Below, piece after piece: positions 10,101-18,605 of a DNA stretch of 22,038 nt. A program made the position numbers and the translations under genes. The stretch lies in NCBI GenBank assembly GCA_054661495.1, contig BAAFSQ010000167.1:1-22038 (forward strand), read 5' to 3'. The stretch comes from Zygophlyctis sp. KS116 (taxonomy: Eukaryota; Chytridiomycota). How positions within the stretch are numbered: the first letter of the stretch is position 1; each line of letters opens with the position of its first letter. The notes below the pieces were generated by a model that saw only the letters and a program-made list of their open reading frames with translations, did no database searches and was not told the origin of the DNA.

Positions 10101-11202
10101 CTTAACCCTTCACACAGCCTAGCTGACCAATACTTATTTTTTTTTATATCTGCTCGAGAAGCAATTACCCTAAGTACCAGCGAACGTATGACGGATACTA
10201 ATAGAAATATGTGCACATAATAATCATGAGAATCCATCTATCTTTAGCTAACTACACCAAACTTTAACAGTTATACTCCCTCGTTTAGAATAAGAGTTTG
10301 ACGGTCCAACTCGAAAATTCATAACTTTCTCTGAGTCGGTGTGACGTCTACGGTGCCCCATTGCCGTACTACATTTCCGAAAAGCCCTACACAGTATTCA
10401 TTTAAATTATTGTTAAGACATATAGCTCTTCGAAATCAGAGGTTATATTGATTTTCTTATTATAAACTCACTCCTAGAACGGGGATGTGAACTCCTCAGT
10501 ACAAGAAACCCCTCAGCTCTCACCCGCACCCTTACACAGGAATTGAGCGGCCTCCTAACCTTGCTGCATTTTTAAAAGGGTTGAACCCGTAGGATTTAGA
10601 AGCGTCCTACTCTTTAAAAATAACTTCTAAAATAACGACTGACTTCCGACCTAAAATTATTGAATTTTGCAACCCATTTTCCAGAATTCCATCGTGTTGT
10701 AGTAGCGTCAAGTTCCAAATTGACCGAAAAATTCGTGTCTGCAATAAAAGGTTTGTTCTTGACTTCTGTATCTCTAAAAAACCTCTTTAGATATTTTATA
10801 TAGTGAAACCTGGTTTTCAATTTGTTTTCTTTTTCTTCTACAGCCTTGTAAACCTTTAGAGTTTTTCATCTTCAAATTGCACTTCAACAGGTTTTCCAAC
10901 TTCAACACTAAAAACCAGAACCCTAAGTACTGAAACTGAACTTAGGTGAGAGAAAATAAAACATCACAAATATAATTGTACATAGCGATTGGTCTTTGAT
11001 TTAAGGAGTTATCTCACTAACCCTAACACAAAGGTAGGCAATCTGCAACCTTAGCATATTTCTCCCTGAGCTATCTGTTAATTTGCCCGAATAAAATTAA
11101 ATTTGTTACTTCGACCATAAAAATCACGTTGCAGGATTCGGTCCTATGATAAACAAGGTCCACACTACTGTTCATTTTGTAAAAATTTGACTTAGAATAT
11201 AA
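10101..11202. other. 1.1 kb without recognisable genes
   Basis: No frame with recognisable protein signal on either strand. The longest open stretch (minus strand, 10614-10820, 68 codons) has no family resemblance I can name. Base composition is locally more mixed around 10480-10560. This may be decayed transposon sequence related to the copia fragment on its left. Confidence 0.4.
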
Positions 11203-11276
11203 CGATCCGTAGAAGGATTGAACTTCTGACCTCTCGATTAACAGTCGAACGCTCTAACCAGCTGAGCTAACAGAGC
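11203..11276 (-). tRNA. tRNA-Asn (anticodon GUU)
   Basis: The minus strand folds as a cloverleaf. Acceptor GCTCTGT pairs with ACGGATC, with one C-T mismatch (positions 2-71) and one T-G pair. The D stem is GCTC/GAGC. The anticodon stem TTCGA/TCGAG closes the loop CTGTTAA with anticodon GTT. The T stem AGAAG/CTTCT closes the loop TTCAATC. The discriminator is G and no CCA is encoded, as in eukaryotes. The internal promoter A box TAGCTCAGCTGG fits the consensus; the B box (GTTCAATCC) is close. A T5 terminator lies 18-22 bases downstream on the minus strand (11181-11185). The acceptor mismatch could mean mild decay. Two LTR elements begin immediately upstream of its 5' end. Confidence 0.88.
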
Positions 11277-11287
11277 AGGTTTTTGAT

Positions 11288-11499
11288 TGTTGCGTCTTAG
11301 GGACTCAACTCATGGATAATTATATGCTTATCTCTATTTACTTATATGATTATTAGTGTTCAGTGCTTATTACGCTTGTTGGCTTTTAATGCTTGATTGA
11401 TTCATGGTTGCTCAAGTGTGGCTTGGATCTTTGTACTTTTTAATACAAAGTATTTTTGGTTGTTACTATCTACTGTCTGAGTTAGTCCAGACCGTAACA
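11288..11499 (+). repeat. 5' LTR of element 1 (212 bp)
   Basis: TG...CA ends, identical by eye to 16068-16279 over all 212 bases. If self-priming is right, the transcript would start at 11433, giving a U3 of 145 bp and an R-U5 of 67 bp. No obvious TATA box precedes 11433. Confidence 0.96.
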
Positions 11500-11512
11500 T
11501 TTTAAAAAGTAC
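11433..11512 (+). promoter_or_regulatory. Self-priming pair: LTR segment and primer-binding site of element 1
   Basis: The primer-binding position, two bases after the LTR, reads TTAAAAAGTAC (11502-11512) instead of the usual TGG start. It is a perfect 11-base complement of GTACTTTTTAA (11433-11443) inside the LTR. In the Tf1/sushi group the first 11 bases of the transcript fold back onto the primer site and are cleaved to prime reverse transcription. The length, the location and the absence of a tRNA-like site all fit. The transcript start at 11433 is inferred. Confidence 0.6.
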
Positions 11513-11582
11513 CTCCCATTAGAATTGAAGAAATCTAATTTGCTAGTTTACAGAAGTATAAACTAAAAAGAAAAAAAATCGT

Positions 11583-14500
11583 ATGTCTCATCATTCCGAT
11601 CCTTCTTATACTCCTCCTCGGATGCCGGATCAAGTTCCTGAAGTGGGTGAAGTCCCAAATCAAATACAATCTCTATACTCAATGATTCAATCTTTGACGG
11701 AAAAGGTGACTCAACTGTCTCAAGTGGCTCAAGTTTCTGAAAAACTTTCTATAAATGATAAATCTCCTAAGTTGGTAATTCCCTCTCATTATGACGGCTC
11801 TGCCGAAGACTTTGACGTGTTCTGGGGGGATGTAAATGACTACCTTTTAGTCAAGTCAAGTTGCTTTCAAAATGACTTTACTAGAATTACATTTATTTCT
11901 GGGTTGCTTAAGGGTAGTGCAAAAATTTGGTTTCAAGCTCTCAGAGAAAGATCACACACATATTATGTACCGGAGCTGCAAGATTTCAAGGCTTTTTCAA
12001 CTAGCTTTAAAGAACATTTTATGAACAGAGAGGCCCGGACTCAAGCTAAAGTGAAATTGGAGAAGTTGAAACAGGGGAAAACAAAGATGCACGACCATTT
12101 GGCCACTGTTGAATCTCTCTTAATCCAAGCTGGCATAGATGTATTCTCTGAATATGGTTTAGAATGTGTGTTGAAGAGCCTTAACCCTGATATTAAACTG
12201 AACTTACAAGATACTTTTTTAGTCTGCAAAGAAATGAAGGGTAACTATAATGCAATTAAACAATATCTCAAAGCCAAAGAATCAAACAGATTGGTGTCAG
12301 CTGAAGGAGATAATGTTAGAATTTCTATTCCTGGAGACACCGGTTATGATCCCATGGATGTTAGTAGTTTTTCTGCAACTACGCAGAATAAGTGGAAAAG
12401 CTTGGAAACCCAAAACTGGAAGCTTCTGAAAGAAGCCTTACTAAAAACGAAATGTTGTTTGGTATGCAGAGATTATGTGGAATTTGGTCATCAAGAAAAC
12501 TCGAATTGCAAGTTTAAAGGGAAGAAATTTGATGATATTTTCGGTAATAAACCTTCTCAGTCTTACAGGCTCTTATTTTCAGTGACTACTCCAGCTTGTG
12601 CACCTTTTTTAGTTCCGATTGAAGTTTCGGGCCTAGAAATTCAAGGCATGGTTGACACTGGAGCCTTGGGAAATCTATTCATAAATCAAGAGATTTTAAG
12701 CAGTTGCAAAATTTTGGACGTATTGGAAATTCTTCCTATTCAGCTTATTACATTTGGTGGAAACGTTGACCAAGTAGTCAAAAGGAAGGTTAAATTGGAA
12801 TTCAAAATTGGAAATCATATGTTTCAGGATTACTTCTTAGTTATGTCCAAATGCTCATCTAAAATAATCCTTGGGTTGGCATGGCTTGAAAAAAACGGTG
12901 CAATCATTAGCTGTAATTCACGATCTGTGGACTTCCATTCCCCCAAATCAACACGTCTTGTTGAATTGTGTAATTACCCTGATCTGGCTTCTTTTGCCAA
13001 GAAGCACCACTTACCGTTGTATTCTTTCAACTTAATTTTTTCTCACATACCCGTATGTACTGTAATCCCAGAATTCGCAAGGAAATATGCAGAAGTTTTT
13101 GATTTGGATAGACTGAAGTGTCCTCCCAAATACAAAGAAAGTTTCGCTATGCCTATTATCTTGGACGACAATGCCGCTTTACCTACTTCAGGACCATACA
13201 AGCTGTCGATTAAGGAAGAGGAAGCGCTTAAAAAGGAAATAACTGATGGGCTTAATTTTGGAAAAATCGAGATTTCTGACTCTCTAAATGCTTGCCCAGT
13301 CCTATTTGTTAAAAACCCCGATGGATCTTTACGTCTTTGTGTAGACTACCGAAAGTTAAATGCGGTAACAAAATCTGTCCAGGCCATATTGCCAAATATT
13401 GAAGATATATTGTCTTCGTTGCCAAATACAAAAAAAACACTTTATTCTAAAATCGACCTCAAGGGAGCCTTTCACCAAATTCCTATCAAAAAAGGAGATG
13501 AATTTAAAACAACTTTCGTATCAAAACTAGGAAAATTCAAATACAAAGTTGTTCCTTTTGGGTGCAAAAATGCCCCAGGGCATTTTCAGTCTATTATGCA
13601 GACTATTTTTCACGAATGGATTGGACGAGGAATCTGGGTCTTTTTAGACGACATTCTTGTATATGAATCGGATCCAAAACTCCATAGAGGGCTCTTAGAA
13701 AAAGTTCTGGAGATCTTAAAAACAAATGGTTTAGTAGCAAATCCCGCTAAGTGTATTTTTGAAGTGGATAGCATCGATTTCTTGGGTTTTTGTTTGGGAC
13801 CAAATGGCATCTCCATGCAAGCTGCTAAAATTCAGGCAATAATAAATTTTAATCAGCCCAAGACAATTAAAGGTGTGCAACGGTTTTTGGGCCTTTGCAA
13901 TTACTATAGATCTTTCATTAAAAATTATTCATCTATAGCATCACCATTCTTTGATTTACTCAAAAAATCAAACAGCGAATTTGTTTGGGGAGAGAATGCC
14001 GAAAAAGCTTTTGCTGCTCTAAAAACCTCCTTTCAAAATGGATCTTTCCTGATACTCCCAGATCGAAAATGTCAGTTTCTTTTATATACGGATTGTTCTA
14101 AGCAGGCTTTGGGAGCAGCATTGCATCAGAAAGACAAAGATGGAACTGAAAAACCAGTAGCTTTCTTTAGTAGAACACTGACACCAGCAGAAAAAAATTA
14201 CCCCATATATGACAAGGAAATGCCTGCCATAAAGGCGTCTTTATCTCATTGGCGACATCTATTGATTCACACGGATATCCCAGTACAAATATTATGTGAT
14301 CATAAAAACTTGACTTACTTCAAGAAACCACAGCTCTTAAATGAAAGACAAGCTCGTTGGAGTGAATTTTTAGCAGATTATAATTTTGAAATCACATACT
14401 TCCCTGGCAGCTCTAATGTTGTGGCAGATTGTTTATCGCGACCAGATCCAGAAGTAGAAGAAGAAGGAAAATTGTCTAAACTAAACCCGGCCATATGTGT

Positions 14501-15539
14501 TATCGAATCTCAGCATTTGCAAGGGGGAGATGACACGATCGATACAGTTGATCCAGATTCACTATTTGATTTACAATTCTTACGAGAAAATCAAGCATTG
14601 GAACCTCTCTCTGAATCACTAGCTTTACAAGATCCATCTTCAACAACAATGGATAATTGGCCCGTATTCGCTTCTTATATCTTGCGTGGACTCGAATTGC
14701 CAGAGACATTACCTCAAATGTACAAGAAACTCCTTAAATTAAATAAGAAATACTTGTATATAAAGGATGGCCGGTTGCTAAGAAAGATTAAATATCTGGG
14801 GATCACTTATTGGGTGCCCTATATACCTGAAAGTCAAAGAGTAGCAATGGTTAAAAGTTTGCACGAAGTCTTAGGACATTTGGGAACAGACTCAATACTC
14901 GATTCCTTACGAACCCGGGGTTGGTGGCCTCAGCAATTGAAGACATTAAAAGATTTTATTAAAACTTGTCAAATATGTCAAAGGAACAGAATAGCTCAGT
15001 CGAGTGGAGAGCCTAACGTTCCGATTCCCCCTACTGGAATCCCTTTTTATCGATGGAGTATAGATTTTATTCAAGATCTTCCACCGACAGAGACTGGAAA
15101 CAAGGATATTATTGTCGCTGTAGATCATGCCACCAGATTTGTTGTTGCAGAAGCAGTGCAGGATAGAACTGCCAAAACTGTGGCTATATTTCTCTTTAAT
15201 TTGATGTTGAAATTTGGAGCACCACAAGAATTGATATCAGATTGTGCCAATTGTTTTATGGGGGACGTGATGAAGGAATATCTGCAGATACAATCTATTA
15301 ATCATTTGCCATCTACAGCTTACCACCCTAGAACCAATGGAATGGTAGAAAGAGTCAATGGAGTATTAGGATCAATAGTCACTAAAATGGCACTTGGAAC
15401 TCGTGATAAATGGGATAATTTTGTAAACGCAGCTAGTTTCATCTTAAACGCAAGGAAACACTCTGTGACAGGTTTCTCTCCCTTTTATCTAGTATATGGG
15501 CTTCCACCTCGATTACCAGGGGTATTCAAAAAACTCTGA
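11583..15539 (+). CDS. Gag-Pol polyprotein of element 1 (ends early by frameshift in integrase)
   Basis: One frame of 1318 residues carries Gag and Pol without a stop between them. The Gag domain spans about residues 75-215 (FWGDVNDYLL; KIWFQAL; LKSLNPDIKLNLQ). A spaced Cys/His knuckle CX2CX7HX5C is near 290. Protease MVDTGALGNLF is near 355. RT runs from about 540 to 720, with RLCVDYRKLN near 584 and catalytic FLDDIL near 686. RNase H has LYTDCS near 834, the DKEMPAI glutamate and CDHKNL. The integrase zinc domain (HX3H...CX2C, HEVLGHLG near 1093) leads to the catalytic triad at SIDF (~1158), ISDC (~1217) and VERVN (~1254). The frame stops at 15537-15539, before the C-terminal GPF module, which continues in the next frame. 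The start is the first ATG after the LTR leader. Cys after the second catalytic Asp replaces the usual Arg. Confidence 0.93.
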   Translation: MSHHSDPSYTPPRMPDQVPEVGEVPNQIQSLYSMIQSLTEKVTQLSQVAQVSEKLSINDKSPKLVIPSHYDGSAEDFDVFWGDVNDYLLVKSSCFQNDFTRITFISGLLKGSAKIWFQALRERSHTYYVPELQDFKAFSTSFKEHFMNREARTQAKVKLEKLKQGKTKMHDHLATVESLLIQAGIDVFSEYGLECVLKSLNPDIKLNLQDTFLVCKEMKGNYNAIKQYLKAKESNRLVSAEGDNVRISIPGDTGYDPMDVSSFSATTQNKWKSLETQNWKLLKEALLKTKCCLVCRDYVEFGHQENSNCKFKGKKFDDIFGNKPSQSYRLLFSVTTPACAPFLVPIEVSGLEIQGMVDTGALGNLFINQEILSSCKILDVLEILPIQLITFGGNVDQVVKRKVKLEFKIGNHMFQDYFLVMSKCSSKIILGLAWLEKNGAIISCNSRSVDFHSPKSTRLVELCNYPDLASFAKKHHLPLYSFNLIFSHIPVCTVIPEFARKYAEVFDLDRLKCPPKYKESFAMPIILDDNAALPTSGPYKLSIKEEEALKKEITDGLNFGKIEISDSLNACPVLFVKNPDGSLRLCVDYRKLNAVTKSVQAILPNIEDILSSLPNTKKTLYSKIDLKGAFHQIPIKKGDEFKTTFVSKLGKFKYKVVPFGCKNAPGHFQSIMQTIFHEWIGRGIWVFLDDILVYESDPKLHRGLLEKVLEILKTNGLVANPAKCIFEVDSIDFLGFCLGPNGISMQAAKIQAIINFNQPKTIKGVQRFLGLCNYYRSFIKNYSSIASPFFDLLKKSNSEFVWGENAEKAFAALKTSFQNGSFLILPDRKCQFLLYTDCSKQALGAALHQKDKDGTEKPVAFFSRTLTPAEKNYPIYDKEMPAIKASLSHWRHLLIHTDIPVQILCDHKNLTYFKKPQLLNERQARWSEFLADYNFEITYFPGSSNVVADCLSRPDPEVEEEGKLSKLNPAICVIESQHLQGGDDTIDTVDPDSLFDLQFLRENQALEPLSESLALQDPSSTTMDNWPVFASYILRGLELPETLPQMYKKLLKLNKKYLYIKDGRLLRKIKYLGITYWVPYIPESQRVAMVKSLHEVLGHLGTDSILDSLRTRGWWPQQLKTLKDFIKTCQICQRNRIAQSSGEPNVPIPPTGIPFYRWSIDFIQDLPPTETGNKDIIVAVDHATRFVVAEAVQDRTAKTVAIFLFNLMLKFGAPQELISDCANCFMGDVMKEYLQIQSINHLPSTAYHPRTNGMVERVNGVLGSIVTKMALGTRDKWDNFVNAASFILNARKHSVTGFSPFYLVYGLPPRLPGVFKKL

Positions 15540-16044
15540 TTCTGATGTCTCTCTACAGACTCACCGCGAATTGGCAAGGTTGGGCCAGCATAGAGCTGTG
15601 GCACTTAAGCGCTCCCAAGATAACGCAAAACAGTATGCTCTCTCAAGTCCAGGTTGTACACAGTTCCAAATTGGGGAATTCGTAAAATTAAAGAATTTTA
15701 CGAAGAAGAAGTTTGAATTCAGATGGAAAGGGCCCTTTATTGTGAATGCCATAGGACCCCACAATACTTATTATCTTAAGCGAGCCGATGGTACTGAATT
15801 ATTACACCCATACAATGGAGTTCACTTAGCGGATTGGATCAGCAATCAAGATTTGCAAGACTCTACTAACATTTCTAATATCACTTGCCGGTTTAACAAA
15901 AAGATTGACTCCGAAACCAACACTATATGCTTCAAGGAAGATCAAAAAAAAGTAGTTAAAGGGGTCGCTTTCAGCAATAAAGTAAAAATAATGAAGTTCT
16001 ACACGGATTCCAGCTCAGATGGTCTTTCAAAATATCCGGAGTAA
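15496..16044 (+). CDS. Integrase C-terminal part of element 1, displaced frame
   Basis: The frame at +1 relative to gag-pol continues the integrase: THRELARLGQHRAVALKRS, then EFVKLKNFTKKKFEFRWKGPF and HPYNGVHLADW, the GPY/F-type C-terminal module, followed by a Ser/Asp-rich tail. Element 2 has the equivalent TARELESLGQARAAALFRS and QTQFHGPF segments, confirming homology. The first codons of the open frame (from 15496) only overlap the previous frame. The real crossover lies between there and 15537. No chromodomain is seen. It is either the product of a single indel or reached by +1 frameshifting at CTC TGA T; by itself it has no plausible start. Confidence 0.8.
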   Translation: MGFHLDYQGYSKNSDSDVSLQTHRELARLGQHRAVALKRSQDNAKQYALSSPGCTQFQIGEFVKLKNFTKKKFEFRWKGPFIVNAIGPHNTYYLKRADGTELLHPYNGVHLADWISNQDLQDSTNISNITCRFNKKIDSETNTICFKEDQKKVVKGVAFSNKVKIMKFYTDSSSDGLSKYPE

Positions 16045-16053
16045 TTGAAATTC

Positions 16054-16067
16054 GAAGGGGGGGATAC
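16054..16067 (+). promoter_or_regulatory. Polypurine tract of element 1
   Basis: GAAGGGGGGG (16054-16063) followed by ATAC lies directly before the 3' LTR, where the plus-strand primer of Ty3/gypsy elements is expected. Confidence 0.85.
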
Positions 16068-16279
16068 TGTTGCGTCTTAGGGACTCAACTCATGGATAAT
16101 TATATGCTTATCTCTATTTACTTATATGATTATTAGTGTTCAGTGCTTATTACGCTTGTTGGCTTTTAATGCTTGATTGATTCATGGTTGCTCAAGTGTG
16201 GCTTGGATCTTTGTACTTTTTAATACAAAGTATTTTTGGTTGTTACTATCTACTGTCTGAGTTAGTCCAGACCGTAACA
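16068..16279 (+). repeat. 3' LTR of element 1 (212 bp)
   Basis: Identical to the 5' LTR. It abuts element 2's LTR edge without any spacer; the first four bases of that LTR (TGAT) double as the target-site duplication. Confidence 0.96.
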
Positions 16280-16525
16280 TGATATGACCTCAATACACAA
16301 AGAGATCAAATTTAAAACTAACTATTTCTTTTAGAAAACTTCCCAATTTTCTTACCTATTTCTTTTAGAAAACTTCCCAATTTTCTTAAAGAAATAGACA
16401 TGAAAATTTGCTATTTAAACCAGAGTCTCGATCCAATCACATGAGAAAAGAATTTGATTGCAGATCCCAAAATTTTAATGCAGATCTTTTCCTGAAAATT
16501 CTACTTCTATGTGTGAACCATAACA
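16280..16525 (-). repeat. 3' LTR of element 2 (about 246 bp) with internal duplication
   Basis: Read on the minus strand, the pol stop TAG is followed by ATGGGAGAAAT (polypurine tract, 16526-16536) and then TGTTATGG, a typical LTR start at 16525. The LTR ends in CATATCA at 16280. It contains a TATA-like TTTAAATAG near 16412-16420 and two tandem ~34-bp units carrying TTTAGAAAACTTCCCAATTT (plus-strand reading, about 16322-16389). Only the last 121-125 bp are present in the other copy. Confidence 0.75.
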
Positions 16526-16536
16526 ATTTCTCCCAT

Positions 16537-18603
16537 CTAAAATGAATTCCCATCCACTTGGTGTACCCCAGTGGAAGTGTGAAAAACTTCAGTATCTTTT
16601 GAGACGTAACTTGCCAAATCATCAAAATGCACTGGAGCTTCATAGGCTCTTCCATTTGGGTACATCAAGTGATAAGTATCATTAGGACCAATATCAGTGA
16701 TTATAAAAGGTCCATGAAACTGAGTTTGAAACTTTTGCTTTGTATGATTTTTCCTCTTCACATATTCTCCAATTTGAAATCTATTTTCTCTTATTGAATT
16801 CTTCTCTCCATATCTCTGAATAGACTTTTTCTTCTGTGATTCTGATCTAAACAAAGCAGCTGCACGTGCTTGTCCAAGTGACTCTAACTCCCGTGCAGTC
16901 CAATCATCAGGATCCTCTAATCCAGAGAAGTCATTCAAATCAATGGGTAAATGATCAGCAGGTATTCGAGGTTCCACTCCATATACTAAATAAAATGGCG
17001 AATACCCAGTCACAGAATGTTTCCTAACTCTCATCGCAAATACAGCTTGCGACACAAATTTATCCCATTGATTTGGGAATCCAGCACATAACCGAGTAAG
17101 AATATTATTAAAGGTTGAATGCGGACGTTCAGCCATCCCATTTGACCTAGGGTGATAAGGACTAGTTGGCAAATGTCGCGTCTTTAAAATTTCTAAATAT
17201 TCCTTTAACACATCTGCCATAAAAGCCGAAGCTCTGTCACTTACTATCTCCACTGGACAACCAAAATTAACCATGATCTCCTCAAACAAGAATTTAGCAG
17301 CAACTTTAGCCGTCCTTCCCTTTGTTGGTTTGGCAATAAACCAACGTGTGGAACTATCAGTAGCTGTCATAATGTTATCATATCCTTGCAAAGTCGTTGG
17401 TAAATCTTGTAGAAAATCTATGTGCCATCTTTGGAATGGTAGAGGTGCTGGGGGCAAAGAGTGGAGCGGGGCAACAGCTGGCTTTACTCTCCTCTCTGTT
17501 AACTGGCATATCTGGCATTCCAAAAGTGTCTTTTTGATTTCTTGCTCTTGTCTAGGCCACCAATGACGCAATTTAATAACATTGTAAACTGAATCAGATG
17601 CCAAGTGGCCTAACACAACATGATACTTCATTATTTCTTTTCGCCTTTCTTCTCCTCCTAAATATGGTACCCAGAATGTGTCATCGTTAACAACCACTTT
17701 TCTATGTAAGATATTACTTAAGAATTTAAAGTTTTTAGATTGTAATCGAACCAATTTCTGCATCTTGACTGATACTCCTTCATTCCAATTGGATTGATTT
17801 ACGAAATATTTAGCAACAATTTCTGGCCATGTATTTGTATAGTCTGGTGAAATTTCTAATGTGTTAGATTCCACTTCCACAATTCTTGATAATGCATCTG
17901 CAGGCTGTAACTTTCCAGGCTGATAAACAATACTGGGTGCATAATATTCTAACTCCTGTAACCAATTCCATAATCTTGACTTTGGATTCTTTAAATTACG
18001 AGCCCATGCCAAAGGCTTGTGATCTGTATGCACGATTATTGGGAGTCCGTCAACAAAACAATGCCATGTTCTAAGGCAATGAAGTATAGCATACAATTCT
18101 CTTTCTATTGTTGGGTAATTTTGTTCAGTAGGACTAAACTTCTTAGATAAATATGCTACAGGCCTATGACCATTTCCATCATCTTGTGTTAATACTCCTC
18201 CAATAGCGATCCCCGAAGCATCTGGCCATATGTGCATAGGTAATTCATAATTTGGCATAACTAAAACAGGAGCCGATAGCAATGCTTCTTTTAGCTTATC
18301 AAATGACTTTTGATGTTCCGTAGTCCAATCAAATGTGCAATTCTTCTTTGTTAACCGCAGCAATGGTATAGATAACAAGGCTAAATCACTGATAAACTTT
18401 CGATAATAATTCAAGAAACCCAAGAAAGACCGAATTTCAGAGACATTCTTAGGCCGTTTCCAATCTTTAATGACTTTGGTCTTTTCAGGATTTGGTCGAA
18501 CTGAATTGTATGATACTAAGAATCCACAATACTCTACTGTTTCCTGTAAGAAGCTTGATTTCTTCAAATTTATTTTTAAACCATGATCTTGTAAGCGTTG
18601 CAA
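16537..18603 (-). CDS. Pol of element 2, second part: end of RT, RNase H, integrase
   Basis: A 688-codon frame continues RT from LQRLQDHGLKINLKKSSFL. The RNase H domain follows (PDASGIAIGG; IERELYAI; HTDHKPLAWA) and ends with the PADALSR motif. The integrase zinc domain is HX3H...CX2C (HVVLGHLASDSVYN; CQICQ). The DDE core has RWHIDFLQDLP, EIVSDRASAF and PYHPRSNGMAERPHS. After HSVTGYSPFYLVYG comes the C-terminal module with QTQFHGPF and a short acidic tail. The first frame of pol ends two bases upstream in the same RT domain, so this frame has no start of its own and is separated by a single-base lesion. All visible catalytic residues are intact. Confidence 0.92.
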   Translation of the reverse strand: MQRLQDHGLKINLKKSSFLQETVEYCGFLVSYNSVRPNPEKTKVIKDWKRPKNVSEIRSFLGFLNYYRKFISDLALLSIPLLRLTKKNCTFDWTTEHQKSFDKLKEALLSAPVLVMPNYELPMHIWPDASGIAIGGVLTQDDGNGHRPVAYLSKKFSPTEQNYPTIERELYAILHCLRTWHCFVDGLPIIVHTDHKPLAWARNLKNPKSRLWNWLQELEYYAPSIVYQPGKLQPADALSRIVEVESNTLEISPDYTNTWPEIVAKYFVNQSNWNEGVSVKMQKLVRLQSKNFKFLSNILHRKVVVNDDTFWVPYLGGEERRKEIMKYHVVLGHLASDSVYNVIKLRHWWPRQEQEIKKTLLECQICQLTERRVKPAVAPLHSLPPAPLPFQRWHIDFLQDLPTTLQGYDNIMTATDSSTRWFIAKPTKGRTAKVAAKFLFEEIMVNFGCPVEIVSDRASAFMADVLKEYLEILKTRHLPTSPYHPRSNGMAERPHSTFNNILTRLCAGFPNQWDKFVSQAVFAMRVRKHSVTGYSPFYLVYGVEPRIPADHLPIDLNDFSGLEDPDDWTARELESLGQARAAALFRSESQKKKSIQRYGEKNSIRENRFQIGEYVKRKNHTKQKFQTQFHGPFIITDIGPNDTYHLMYPNGRAYEAPVHFDDLASYVSKDTEVFHTSTGVHQVDGNSF

Positions 18604-18605
18604 TA

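Larger units (their letters stand above)
11288..16279 (+). mobile_element. Ty3/gypsy LTR retrotransposon, element 1 (complete, young)
   Basis: The element is bounded by two identical 212-bp LTRs starting TGTTGCG and ending GTAACA, and flanked by the 4-bp duplication TGAT (11284-11287 and 16280-16283). Internal order is primer site, gag-pol fused in one frame, polypurine tract. Domain order PR-RT-RNase H-IN identifies Ty3/gypsy. LTR identity means a very recent insertion. The insertion point is 11 bp upstream of the tRNA-Asn gene and coincides with the terminal bases of element 2's LTR. Confidence 0.95.

Noticed and set aside
10614-10820. 68-codon minus-strand frame
   Set aside because: No recognisable domain, no conserved context, and sitting in decayed DNA.
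15519-15555. 37-base GT...AG segment whose removal would also restore the integrase frame of element 1
   Set aside because: Retrotransposon genomes pass through RNA and rarely keep introns, and the length is outside the 24-29 range of the others; a single indel or +1 shift is simpler.
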